A stretch of DNA of 64,000 bases from Saccharothrix sp. NRRL B-16314 (GTDB lineage Bacteria > Actinomycetota > Actinomycetes > Mycobacteriales > Pseudonocardiaceae), in the NCBI RefSeq assembly GCF_000716595.1, contig NZ_JNXC01000015.1, positions 81,219-145,218 of the forward strand. Reading direction: 5' to 3'. This document shows positions 32,913 through 41,234 of the stretch, in pieces (positions within the stretch are counted from its first letter, which is position 1; each line of letters starts with the position of its first letter). The position numbers and the translations under genes are program-made. The notes under the pieces were generated by a model. The model searched no databases. It was not told the origin of the DNA and saw nothing but the letters and a program-made list of their open reading frames with translations.

Positions 32913-33006
32913 CGGCTACCTCGGTGGGTGGACGTGCGCGGTGTGTGATCCAGTACACAGACCTGGACGGGTGATCGGCTACGGCGGCGCCGCATGAATC
33001 CCAGGC

Positions 33007-33038
33007 TCCTACAGGCAGTGGATTTGTGCTTTCCTACA
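33007..33038. promoter_or_regulatory. Paired TCCTACA direct repeat in the xdh/pucR gap
   Basis: TCCTACA occurs at 33007-33013 and 33032-33038, 25 bases apart, between the divergent purine operon and the PucR gene. The spacing and position suit an activator site. PucR of Bacillus recognises a different, AT-rich box, so this is only a candidate. Confidence 0.35.
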
Positions 33039-33088
33039 AACACGATCGGACGACCGTAAACCGGCGGTGTGACGCGGAGGAGGCGAGC

Positions 33089-34567
33089 GTGTTGCTGGTG
33101 CGCAGCCTGCTCGGGATGCCGGAACTCCGGCTGCGGCTGATCGGCGGCACCGAAGGCCTCGGCAGGCCCGTGACCAGGCTTTACGGCACCGAACTGCCGG
33201 ACCCGGCCCGCTACCTGTCCGGCGGTGAGCTGGTCCTCTCCGGGTTGTTGTGGCATCGCACGGCGGCCGATTGTGAACAGTTCGTCGCTTCATTGGCGTC
33301 GTCCGGTGTGGCCGCGTTGGCCGCCAGCTCACCCGATGTCGGCGAATTGCCCGAAGCGCTCGTCGAAGCCTGCCAACGGCACGGGGTGCCGCTGCTGCAG
33401 GTCCCGGTCGACCTGTCGTTCGCGGCCATCACCGAGCGCGTGGTGCTCGAGCTGGCCGCCGAACGGGTGGGCGACGCGGGCGCGCAGCTCGGCCGGCACC
33501 GGCGGCTGCTGACCGTGGTCGCCGACGGTGGCGGGCTGTCCGAGCTGGTGGCGGTCGGTGCGGCGGAGCTGGGCGCGCCGTGCCGGGTGCTGTCGTGCAC
33601 CGGTCACGTGGTCGCCGGACCCGAGCTGCCCGAGGCCGCCGAGCTGGTCCGGGAGTTCCTGCTGGCCGACCGGCTGCCCAAGGTGGTGCGCGGCGTGACG
33701 CTGCTGCCGGTGTCGACGCGCGGCGGTTCCCGGCTGACCGGGTGGATCCTGGTGGTCGACGGTGACCGGGCGCGGGACGACGTCGCCGCCGAGCTGGCGA
33801 GCCTGGTCGGGGTGGAGCGGGCGCGGGTCGTGCAGGGGCGGGAGATCGAGAACCGGGCGGCGGGGCCGTTGCTGCGCGAGGTGTTCGCCGGTGGCGACGT
33901 CGGAGCGCGGGTGGCCGCCGTCGGGTGGGAGCAGGACGTGCCGCTGCGGGTGCTGGCGGCTTCGGTGTCGGGCGGTCGGCCCGAGCAGGCCGTGGCGCTG
34001 GTGGAGGAGGTGCTGGCGGCCGTCACGCCGAGGTTCCTGGTGACCGCCGTCGGCGCGGAGGTCTACGCACTGGTGCCGTCCGGGTCGTGGACCGAGGCCG
34101 TGCGGTCGGCGTTGCGGACGTTGGAGCCGGGGCTGCGGTCGACCAGGGTGCTGGTCGGCATCTCGTCGCCGGTCGGGCACTCGGGGCTGCGCGGCGCGGC
34201 GGACGAGGCGTCCCACGCGCGGCGGCTCGGTGAGCGCCGAACCGGCCGGACGTGCGTGGTGGCGGGGGAGGAGATCGCCTTGCACCAACTGCTGCTGGCC
34301 GGCGTGCCCGAGGAGCTGCGCCGCTCGCTGCGCCGCCGACTGCTGGGACCGGTGCTCGACTACGACGCGGAGCACGGCTCGGACCTGGTCGGCACGCTCC
34401 GGGTCTTCCTCGACTGCTCCGGCTCCTGGACCACCGCCGCCGCCCGCCTCCACGTCCACGTGAACACCCTGCGGTACCGGGTGGGGCGGGTCGAAGACCT
34501 GCTGGGCGTGGACCTCTCGAACTTCACCGAGCGCGTCGACCTGTACCTGGCCCTCCAAGCCGGCTGA
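33089..34567 (+). CDS. pucR: PucR-family purine catabolism activator
   Basis: A 492-residue regulator. The N-terminal PucR domain (GRPVTRLYGTELPDPARYL) is followed by a GGDEF-like middle and the C-terminal HTH_30 domain (LRVFLDCSGSWTTAAARL, VNTLRYRVGRVEDLLGVDL). The GTG at 33089 is chosen because GGAGGAGG lies 5 bases upstream; 21 more residues upstream have no ribosome site. It is divergent from the xanthine dehydrogenase operon and is likely its activator, responding to a purine intermediate. Confidence 0.9.
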   Translation: MLLVRSLLGMPELRLRLIGGTEGLGRPVTRLYGTELPDPARYLSGGELVLSGLLWHRTAADCEQFVASLASSGVAALAASSPDVGELPEALVEACQRHGVPLLQVPVDLSFAAITERVVLELAAERVGDAGAQLGRHRRLLTVVADGGGLSELVAVGAAELGAPCRVLSCTGHVVAGPELPEAAELVREFLLADRLPKVVRGVTLLPVSTRGGSRLTGWILVVDGDRARDDVAAELASLVGVERARVVQGREIENRAAGPLLREVFAGGDVGARVAAVGWEQDVPLRVLAASVSGGRPEQAVALVEEVLAAVTPRFLVTAVGAEVYALVPSGSWTEAVRSALRTLEPGLRSTRVLVGISSPVGHSGLRGAADEASHARRLGERRTGRTCVVAGEEIALHQLLLAGVPEELRRSLRRRLLGPVLDYDAEHGSDLVGTLRVFLDCSGSWTTAAARLHVHVNTLRYRVGRVEDLLGVDLSNFTERVDLYLALQAG

Positions 34568-34835
34568 TCTCACAACGATCCTTGACCGAGGGCGTCCAGG
34601 GGTTGTCCTTAGCCCAGGTGACAGCAGGAATTCCAGACCAGAGCGAAAAATCCCCCACTTGACCACCCGAAAGTGTTAGTGCAAACACGCGGCGCGCCCC
34701 CTGTACACATGTCGGCAGTCAAGCCATGCTGCTAATGCACATAAAAGTGCCCGGTTCGGTCTAGTACCGAACCGGGCGTCATGTGCTATGTGGGGTGGAT
34801 CGTGACCGGTGCGAAGCCGGTGACTCGGCGATTGC
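34568..34835. other. Intergenic region after pucR
   Basis: The gap holds no recognisable gene. It is relatively AT-rich in its middle (34660-34745) and contains the strong terminator at 34749-34777. Together with 35040-35168 it brackets only a doubtful 67-codon minus-strand ORF, so about 600 bases between pucR and the SARP gene hold no certain gene. Confidence 0.5.
34749..34777. terminator. Strong hairpin terminator
   Basis: GCCCGGTTCGGT and its perfect complement form a 12-bp stem around CTAGT. It stands between the pucR gene (plus) and the minus-strand small ORF ending at 34836, so it can end transcription from either side. Confidence 0.8.
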
Positions 34836-35039
34836 CTAGCCCCACAGCATCGACTGGCTGTTCAGGCATGCTTGTGAGATGGCTGGCGGGACACTGGTCG
34901 GTTCTTCAAGGGCGGTGGCCGCGCCGGCATGCGTGGCCACCGCCGTCATTAGGGCGAGGGCGGTCGGCACGGCCACGACCGCGCGACCGAGGTGTCGCCC
35001 CACTGGCCCCGCTCGCAACATGGTCATCAGTAGGAACAT
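34836..35039 (-). CDS. Possible 67-residue secreted peptide
   Basis: The ORF encodes a basic/hydrophobic N-terminus (residues 1-40) with a plausible signal-peptidase site at THAGA, then a 25-residue mature part with one Cys and a TSVPPAISQACL segment. Codon third positions are GC-rich as in real genes, but the ribosome site is weak. It lies 129 bases downstream of the SARP regulator in the same direction and ends near a strong terminator. The layout recalls afsR followed by the small afsS, but there is no sequence similarity. It may also be a chance ORF. Confidence 0.35.
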   Translation of the reverse strand: MFLLMTMLRAGPVGRHLGRAVVAVPTALALMTAVATHAGAATALEEPTSVPPAISQACLNSQSMLWG

Positions 35040-35168
35040 ACGTCGATGATCTCAGGCCGCTCTGCCCCCTGGAGCAGCGGCCCCTACTGCAACGTGCACG
35101 GATCCGTCCGCAAGTGGCGGCATGTCACCTCTGCCAGTCGTGGCCCGCGATGTCATCGGGCCTGGAGT

Positions 35169-38147
35169 TCACGTCCCCAGTGTCTCCGGTCCACGAATGG
35201 GTGATCCCCGGAGCGGGTCATCGGGGTGTCGAGACGGCGGAACGTCTGGTTCAGACCAATCGTCCAATTGGTTGCGGATCCCGTCCGCCCTGGAGTCGCC
35301 GAGGTCGGAATACAAGCCGTACGCGATCGACCAACATTCCCGTGCTTCGCTGTGCCTACCCTGCCGCCACCTCACCTGGCCGAGAACGTCCTGGGCGCCG
35401 GCTTGGCGGCGAAGGTCCCTGGCCTGCCTGGTCAAGGTGATCGCTCGGTCCGCGTAAAACTCGGCTTTCTCGAAGTCGTCCAGGTCGCGGTGCACGGCTG
35501 CGAGCGTGGTGCTCGCCTGTCCCTCCAAGGCGATCTCGCCCGCCTGTCGCAACATCACCACCGCGCGATGGGCGAAGCTGAGCGCGCCGAAATGATCTCC
35601 CTGTTCATGGTGGGCGGTGGCGAGTGACGCGAGTGACGCTCCTATTCCTCCCATATCGCCTATGCGTTCGCGCAACGACCACCCGTGGTGGAATTGGGCA
35701 ATCGCATCACCCAGTCGACCTCCCAGTCGCATGGCCTCGCCCATCCGGTGCACTATCCCGGCTTCCGTGTCGGCGCTGCCCTCGTTCCGGGCCACCGCCA
35801 ACGCGTTTTCCAGGATTCGCAGCGCTCCCGGGATGTCACCGATCGCAGCCCGTCGCTCGCCCATGTTGCGGAGAACTGTCGCGATCCCGATCTGGCTGTC
35901 CACCTCGACGAACATTCGGTGGGCCGTGACGTAGCACTGCTCCGCCTCGTCGTACTCGTAGAACCTCGCGTGCGCAAAACCGAGATTGCACAGAGACCCG
36001 GCCTCGGCGAATCGATCTCCGACGGAATTCGCGGCTTCGACCGCGACCCGCATGCCGTGAAGAACCTCATCTTTGAAGCCGAGTCGCATCATGATCTCCC
36101 CGGCGCAGTTGATCAGTCGCCAGAGGTGCTGCTCAAAACTGCGAACAGCCGCGAACCCGATGATCGCCATGATTTCGGCGCGTTCGCGCCCGCACCACTC
36201 CACGGCGGACTCGACATCCCGAAAGGTCACGGGGCTGACCCCGTCGGATGCGGCGAGCATCGGCACCCTCAGCCTTGAGGCGAAAATCGTTTGGTCGGCG
36301 TTGTTGCACGTGTGCAGGAACCAGTCCAGAAGCCGAACTGTCGCGAGTTGCCGGTTGTGCTCGTCCTCGTCGAGCTCGACCCGCTTGCCGGCGTAGTCAC
36401 GCAGTAGATCGTGAAACGCGTACCTGTTGCCTTCACGGACTTCGAGCAGCCTCGCCCACACCAGGTGCTCGAGTTGGTCGTGCACCTCCGACTCGGTCAG
36501 GCCCGTCAGCGCCGCGGCCACCTCGCGCTGGAACACCAGGCCCGGGTAGAGGCCGAGCAGGCGGAACAGCCTTCGCACCTCGGGGTTCAACGCCCGGTAC
36601 GAGCACTCGAACACATCTCCGAGGGAGAAGATCGCCTGCGAACCGTTGGCCCCGAGCCCGATCACGACTCCGCGTTCCCGAAGTTGGTCGGCGAAGTCGG
36701 CGAGTGGCTTGCCGGGTTGGGCCGCCACGTACTCCCCGATGATGCCCAAAGCCAGTGGAAGGCCGCCGGCAACGGCCGCGAGTTCACCCACGGCATCCGG
36801 TTCGAACGCCGCACGCGCACCGAGTCGATCTCGCAACCAGCCGACCGCGAGTTCGGACTCCAAGGGCGTGACGGTGAAGCACCGTGCTCCGTGGCGAACC
36901 GCCAGATCACTCAGCCTCAACCGACTGGTCACCACGACGACCGATCCCGATAAGATCGACAACAACCCATGCACGTGCTTCGAGTCGGCAGCGTTGTCCA
37001 GTACCACCAGCAGTTGGCGATTGGAGAGCACGTCGCGCAGTTTGTTGCGACGCGCCTCCGCGGTCGGCAGGCAGTCGGCCGACACGCGCAACGCGTCGAG
37101 GAGCCGGATCACCACATCCTCTTCGGACGCCGATGGGCCGTCACCGAAACCGTTGAGGTTGACGAAGCACTGTCCGTGCGGAAATCGCTCGCGCACGCGA
37201 TGTGCCCAATGCACGGCAAGTGCGGTCTTGCCGACCCCGGGTAGGCCGTCCAACGCGATCAAGCGAGGTTTCGGCCGCCCGGTGACCAATGCCTCCAACT
37301 CGCCGATCAGCTCGACACGCCCGGTGAAGCCGTCGACGTCGTAGGGCAGTTGACGGGGTACGGCCACCGTATCCCCGCCGGACTGTGGTTCCGGTTTCCG
37401 ATCGCCGGCGGCGAGCAGGTCATCGTGGAACTTCCGCACTTCGTCCGCGCGTTCAGGATCATCATCATCCTTTGCGCGGCGGTAGAAGTCCAGAAAATAC
37501 TGGACCGCTTCCTCTCTGCGCCCCAAGGCGTGCAGGGCCTGGATACGGCGTTTGGCCAGTAGCACATCGGTGTCGTGCTCGATCTGCGCGGACTTGACCA
37601 GTCGAAGCATCTCTTCGTGTTCGCCCAGCTTGTGCAGGCCGTACAAGAGACCGTCGTGCGCGGACAGCCATTCGTCCCTTGTGGCGACTCGGCGCCAGTT
37701 GTCCGCCCGGTCGGTCTCGAGGTCGGCGAGCGGGCGCTCCGACCACAGGAGGAGCGCGGACCTGGCCAGGGCACAGGCACGAGCGTGGTCCCCGTCTTTG
37801 CCGAGTCGGCGGGCCTCCCACAGGGCCTGTTGAAAGGCGTGGTAGTCGATGCTGAGAGGGTCCGCCAGGAAGCGGTAGCTGCCGTCTTCGGTCTTGAGTC
37901 GTCCCGGAAATCCGAGCCGCTTCAGCGTCGACCGTATTCTCGCTGTGTAGGTGGAGAGCGTGGCCGTGGGATCGCGTGGAGCCTTGTCGGGCAACCACAC
38001 CCATTCCGCCAAACTGCGGACAGAAACGGCCTTGCCGACGTTCAGCAGCAAGACCGCCAGGACCGCCCTCTCTTTGGGGGTGCCCCATTCCTCGGTGAAG
38101 CCGTCATTCACCCGGACCGATGTGCGCCCGAGGATCTTGAAATCCAT
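35169..38147 (-). CDS. AfsR-type SARP-STAND-TPR regulator
   Basis: A 992-residue regulator. Residues 1-90 are an OmpR-type winged helix (TPKERAVLAVLLLN, STYTARIRSTLKRLG) and about 95-240 the BTAD bundle. About 265-560 is an NB-ARC ATPase with P-loop GLPGVGKTA at 301-308 and LLVVLDNAA as Walker B, and 690-940 are TPR repeats. ATG 38147 (MDFKILG) is preferred over a GTG-less extension of 13 residues. SARP proteins of this size activate antibiotic or development genes. The divergent sugar-nucleotide gene cluster is the nearest candidate target. Codon use is a little less GC-rich than in neighbouring genes. Confidence 0.92.
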   Translation of the reverse strand: MDFKILGRTSVRVNDGFTEEWGTPKERAVLAVLLLNVGKAVSVRSLAEWVWLPDKAPRDPTATLSTYTARIRSTLKRLGFPGRLKTEDGSYRFLADPLSIDYHAFQQALWEARRLGKDGDHARACALARSALLLWSERPLADLETDRADNWRRVATRDEWLSAHDGLLYGLHKLGEHEEMLRLVKSAQIEHDTDVLLAKRRIQALHALGRREEAVQYFLDFYRRAKDDDDPERADEVRKFHDDLLAAGDRKPEPQSGGDTVAVPRQLPYDVDGFTGRVELIGELEALVTGRPKPRLIALDGLPGVGKTALAVHWAHRVRERFPHGQCFVNLNGFGDGPSASEEDVVIRLLDALRVSADCLPTAEARRNKLRDVLSNRQLLVVLDNAADSKHVHGLLSILSGSVVVVTSRLRLSDLAVRHGARCFTVTPLESELAVGWLRDRLGARAAFEPDAVGELAAVAGGLPLALGIIGEYVAAQPGKPLADFADQLRERGVVIGLGANGSQAIFSLGDVFECSYRALNPEVRRLFRLLGLYPGLVFQREVAAALTGLTESEVHDQLEHLVWARLLEVREGNRYAFHDLLRDYAGKRVELDEDEHNRQLATVRLLDWFLHTCNNADQTIFASRLRVPMLAASDGVSPVTFRDVESAVEWCGRERAEIMAIIGFAAVRSFEQHLWRLINCAGEIMMRLGFKDEVLHGMRVAVEAANSVGDRFAEAGSLCNLGFAHARFYEYDEAEQCYVTAHRMFVEVDSQIGIATVLRNMGERRAAIGDIPGALRILENALAVARNEGSADTEAGIVHRMGEAMRLGGRLGDAIAQFHHGWSLRERIGDMGGIGASLASLATAHHEQGDHFGALSFAHRAVVMLRQAGEIALEGQASTTLAAVHRDLDDFEKAEFYADRAITLTRQARDLRRQAGAQDVLGQVRWRQGRHSEARECWSIAYGLYSDLGDSRADGIRNQLDDWSEPDVPPSRHPDDPLRGSPIRGPETLGT

Positions 38148-38506
38148 GGTCACCAGCGCCGCCCCTCGCTGGAAGCAATGATCCAAGGTGAAGTCTGCCC
38201 CGTCACACCTGCCCGATCCAGTGCTTCATCACTTTCCGATACCTCGATGTGACAACGTGTAGTCCACATGGGCTACCGGACGGCGGTATCAACTGACGGG
38301 TCGATGAAAGGCACCTGAAATCCGCTCCCCGGCTGCCCGCGCAAGTGCACGTGCCGCCATCCTGAAACGATCACATCTGACCCGATGACCAGGCGATTCG
38401 GCGGTCTGTTCGCCGAGTGAACCGGATTCGACAGGGCCGTCTCCAACGCTGGAGGCCGACCGCACCGGCGAGACGGACTCGCACCAGGGCGGCTGAGGAG
38501 GTCGAG
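38148..38506. other. Divergent control region of the SARP and sugar-nucleotide genes
   Basis: These 359 bases separate two divergent starts and must hold both promoters. Frames run through it, but none has a ribosome site or coding look. I could not pick out a convincing -35/-10 pair or the heptamer direct repeats that SARPs usually bind. Confidence 0.4.
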
Positions 38507-39784
38507 ATGGACGACTTGGATGTTGTGATCGTCGGTCTGGGGTTCACCGGGTTGCCCACAGCAGTGGCCGCGGCGGCGGCCGGAGCGCGTGTCACAGGGC
38601 TGGACAGCTCCGCCGAGCGGATCACGGAAGTGGCTGGATCCCGGCCTGGGTGCGGTTTGCGGACCGTGTCGGAGGACGCCTTGCTCAGCGTGCTGTCGAG
38701 CGGTCGTCTTGCGGTGCGTGACATCGCCTTCGGTGTGCCCGCCGCCGACGTGCACGTGCTCTGCCTGCCGACCCCTCCCGATCACCGCGGAGGCGTGGAC
38801 TTGCGTCCGCTGCTCGACGGCGTTCGCGCGGTCGGTCGGGTGCTGCGCCGAGGCGACATGGTCATCGTGCAGAGCACATGTCCGCCTGGGACAGTCGCGG
38901 AGCGAGTAGTGCCGTTGCTCGAGCGGATCTCCCGGTTCCGCGCCGGTGAGGACTTCCACGTCGCCTGCGCGCCGATGCGATTAGACCCGGGCAGCAAGTC
39001 GCACGCCCTCACGTCGATCCCGCGGGTTGTCGGGGGACACACCACCAGGTGCAGCAGGCTCGCCACCCACTTCCTGTCCGCGATGGCGGACGAGGTGGTC
39101 AACGTGGCCACCCCGTACGTGGCCGAGTTGTCGAAGATCTTCGAGAACACCTTTCGGATGGTCAACATCTCGCTGGTGAACGAGTTGGCCGCGGTCTGCC
39201 GGGCGTACGGGGTCGATGTGACCGAGGTGCTGCGAGCCGCGGGCACCAAGCCCTTCGGGTTCCTCGGGCACCGGCCGAGCGCGGGCGCTGGAGGTGACTG
39301 CGTGCCCGTGTCGGCACGTTTGCTGTCCACCGCGGCGCGACGTCGAGGATTGCTCAGCCCTCTGATCGACGCCGCGTTGGCGGTCAACGACGCGATGCCG
39401 GCGCACACCGTGCAGCGGTTGCGTGAGGCGGTCACGGCGGTGGCGCGAAAGCCGTTCCGGAACAGCAGGGCAATGGTGCTCGGCGTGACCTACAAGGCCG
39501 ACACCCCGAACGTGCGCCAGTCCGCGGCGGTCGCGGTGATCGAGGAACTGCACCGGGAAGCGTCGGTCGGCTATCACGACCCGTATGTGCCGGAGCTGCT
39601 CCTGAGCGACGGCACCCGGCTCGTGAGCAGGGATCTCGGTGACGTCGCCGGTGTGGACTTCGTTGTCATCATGACGCCTCATCTGGTGTACGAGGACCTC
39701 TCGTGGCCGGGCGTGCCGGTGTTCGACTGCTCGACCGGTGAGCCGTGCCCGGTCGCGGTGCCCTCCCAGGCGGCAGCGGCATGA
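38507..39784 (+). CDS. Nucleotide-sugar dehydrogenase homologue with altered active site
   Basis: A 425-residue member of the UDP-glucose/UDP-ManNAc dehydrogenase family. The NAD fold is VGLGFTGLPTAVAA, followed by LPTPPDHRGG, QSTCPPGT and ELSKIFENTFRMVN (Lys210, Asn214). The catalytic thiol is Cys265 in GAGGDCVPVS. Two family residues are changed: the Glu of the PERxxPG block is Met157 (APMRLDPG), and the Asp four residues after the Cys is Ser269. The enzyme may thus be inactive or catalyse a partial or different oxidation. The ATG follows GAGGAGG, and its stop overlaps the next gene (ATGA). Confidence 0.85.
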   Translation: MDDLDVVIVGLGFTGLPTAVAAAAAGARVTGLDSSAERITEVAGSRPGCGLRTVSEDALLSVLSSGRLAVRDIAFGVPAADVHVLCLPTPPDHRGGVDLRPLLDGVRAVGRVLRRGDMVIVQSTCPPGTVAERVVPLLERISRFRAGEDFHVACAPMRLDPGSKSHALTSIPRVVGGHTTRCSRLATHFLSAMADEVVNVATPYVAELSKIFENTFRMVNISLVNELAAVCRAYGVDVTEVLRAAGTKPFGFLGHRPSAGAGGDCVPVSARLLSTAARRRGLLSPLIDAALAVNDAMPAHTVQRLREAVTAVARKPFRNSRAMVLGVTYKADTPNVRQSAAVAVIEELHREASVGYHDPYVPELLLSDGTRLVSRDLGDVAGVDFVVIMTPHLVYEDLSWPGVPVFDCSTGEPCPVAVPSQAAAA

Positions 39785-40995
39785 CCGGCCAGTGGATCAG
39801 AGGTCCCATCGGACCGGACGCCGAGCGGCGCGTGACCGTGCCGGGGTGTCGAACCGTGCTGGTGATGGTGCCGCACTTCGCCGCCGGCACGCGGCTGATC
39901 TCCGACGTCGTGCCGCTCCTGTACAACGACCCGAGGGTGCAGGTGGTGTTCTCGGTCACCGACACCGGGCGCTGGTGGTATGGCACGGAGGAGTACGTGC
40001 GCCGGCAAGGGGGCATCGTCGTTCCTTGGCAACAGGCCACCCAGCACGACTTCGACCTGGTATTGGCAGCCGGGTACAACGATCTGGACCAGGCACGCGG
40101 ACCTGTTCTGCTGCTTCCGCACGGTGCGGGCAACCTGGCGTCGCGTCGGTACAGCAGGCATGCGGGCCGGGATGCCCGGCCCCACGCCGGTTTGAGCCGC
40201 GAATCGCTCACCCGGCGCGGCAAGGTGCTCCCGGCGGCGATCGGGCTCACGCACGAGGACGAACTGGTCGCGCTGCGCGAGTCCTGCCCGGAGGCGCTGC
40301 ACACCGCGGTCGTCGTGGGCGATCCTTGCCTGGACCGGATGACGACGAGCCTCCCCCTGCGGTCCCGCTATCGCGACATGCTGGGAGTCCGGGAAGAGCA
40401 GTGCTTGATCACCCTGAGTTCGACCTGGGCGCCCGATTCGGCGTTCGGTAGCGATATATCGTTGTGCCGCGCGCTGCTCGACCAGTTGTCGGACGACAGG
40501 TACCGGGTTGCGCTGGTGTTGCATCCGAACGTGTGGAGCGTGCACGGGCGGTGGCAGGTGAAGGCTTGGCTGCACGATTGTATAGAGGCGGGACTGCTGG
40601 TGATCCCACCCGACGAGGGCTGGCGGGCAACGGTGATCGCCAGTGATCACGTCGTGGGAGACCACGGCTCCACCACGCAGTACGCCGCCGCGATCGGCAA
40701 ACCGGTGGTGCTGGCGTCCTTCCCCGATGACAACGTGCGCGTCGGCAGCCTGGCCGAAACGGTCCGCCAGAGCGCACCACTGCTGGACCGGACACGACCG
40801 TTGCTCCCTCAACTCGAGAACGCGGGCACGGGTGGTGCGGCACGCGTCGCCGCCTTGATGACATCACACCCTGGTACCGCCGCAGCTGCCCTGCGCAGGA
40901 CCATGTACCGCTTGATGGACCTGCGGGAGCCGGACAAGGCGGCGGACACCGTGCAGGTGCCCGGCCCCGTTCCGCTGCCACCGGAGCGATCGTGA
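39781..40995 (+). CDS. GT-B-like protein of unknown specificity
   Basis: A 404-residue soluble protein coupled to the sugar-nucleotide gene (ATGA). The C-terminal half has GT-B/epimerase-like wording: LITLSSTWAPDSAFG, VALVLHPNVW, and SDHVVGDHGSTTQYAAAIG, where a glycosyl- or glycerophosphotransferase donor site would be (compare CDP-glycerol glycerophosphotransferase-like proteins). The N-terminal half has two further Rossmann-like strands (CRTVLVMVPHFAAG, GPVLLLPHGAGN). No signal or membrane helix is seen. Donor and acceptor are unknown. It probably uses the product of the upstream dehydrogenase homologue. Confidence 0.7.
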   Translation: MTGQWIRGPIGPDAERRVTVPGCRTVLVMVPHFAAGTRLISDVVPLLYNDPRVQVVFSVTDTGRWWYGTEEYVRRQGGIVVPWQQATQHDFDLVLAAGYNDLDQARGPVLLLPHGAGNLASRRYSRHAGRDARPHAGLSRESLTRRGKVLPAAIGLTHEDELVALRESCPEALHTAVVVGDPCLDRMTTSLPLRSRYRDMLGVREEQCLITLSSTWAPDSAFGSDISLCRALLDQLSDDRYRVALVLHPNVWSVHGRWQVKAWLHDCIEAGLLVIPPDEGWRATVIASDHVVGDHGSTTQYAAAIGKPVVLASFPDDNVRVGSLAETVRQSAPLLDRTRPLLPQLENAGTGGAARVAALMTSHPGTAAAALRRTMYRLMDLREPDKAADTVQVPGPVPLPPERS

Positions 40996-41234
40996 TCGCG
41001 TGGCTGGTGGTGAACGGTCTGGGAGCCGGCCTCCACCGACTGGTCGTGGCCACGGGTGCCGGGTGCCTCGACCAGATCGTGATCGGTGAGGTCTGCCGAG
41101 CAGACCCCGCCGAGCTCGGGTTGGCCGACGTCCTGATCGAGCCGCCTCACGCGTCCAGCGCCGAGAGCTTGACGCTGATCGTGGTCGCCTTGGGGTTCCC
41201 CAAGCTGTCGAACAGGCGCTTTGCCTCTCCATAA
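40992..41234 (+). CDS. Possible coupled 80-residue protein
   Basis: A GTG start overlaps the stop of the GT-B-like gene (GTGA), and third codon positions stay GC-rich through the unique part. The last 88 bases run antiparallel over the 3' end of the STAND gene. I recognise no family. The N-terminal half is hydrophobic and Gly/Val-rich (VVNGLGAGLHRLVVATG) and the segment SAESLTLIVVALGF is compact. The coupling favours a real third gene of the unit, but the antisense overlap is a warning. Confidence 0.4.
   Translation: MIAWLVVNGLGAGLHRLVVATGAGCLDQIVIGEVCRADPAELGLADVLIEPPHASSAESLTLIVVALGFPKLSNRRFASP

Noticed and set aside
34800..34830. Cobalamin-riboswitch-like wording (CCGGTGCGAAGCCGGTGAC)
   Set aside because: The rest of the B12 core is missing and no cobalamin-related gene follows on the plus strand; the next plus-strand gene is 3.7 kb away.
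34781..35440. 219-codon plus-strand frame
   Set aside because: It runs antisense over the small minus-strand ORF and the 3' end of the SARP gene, with no family resemblance and shadow-type Arg/Pro/Ser composition.
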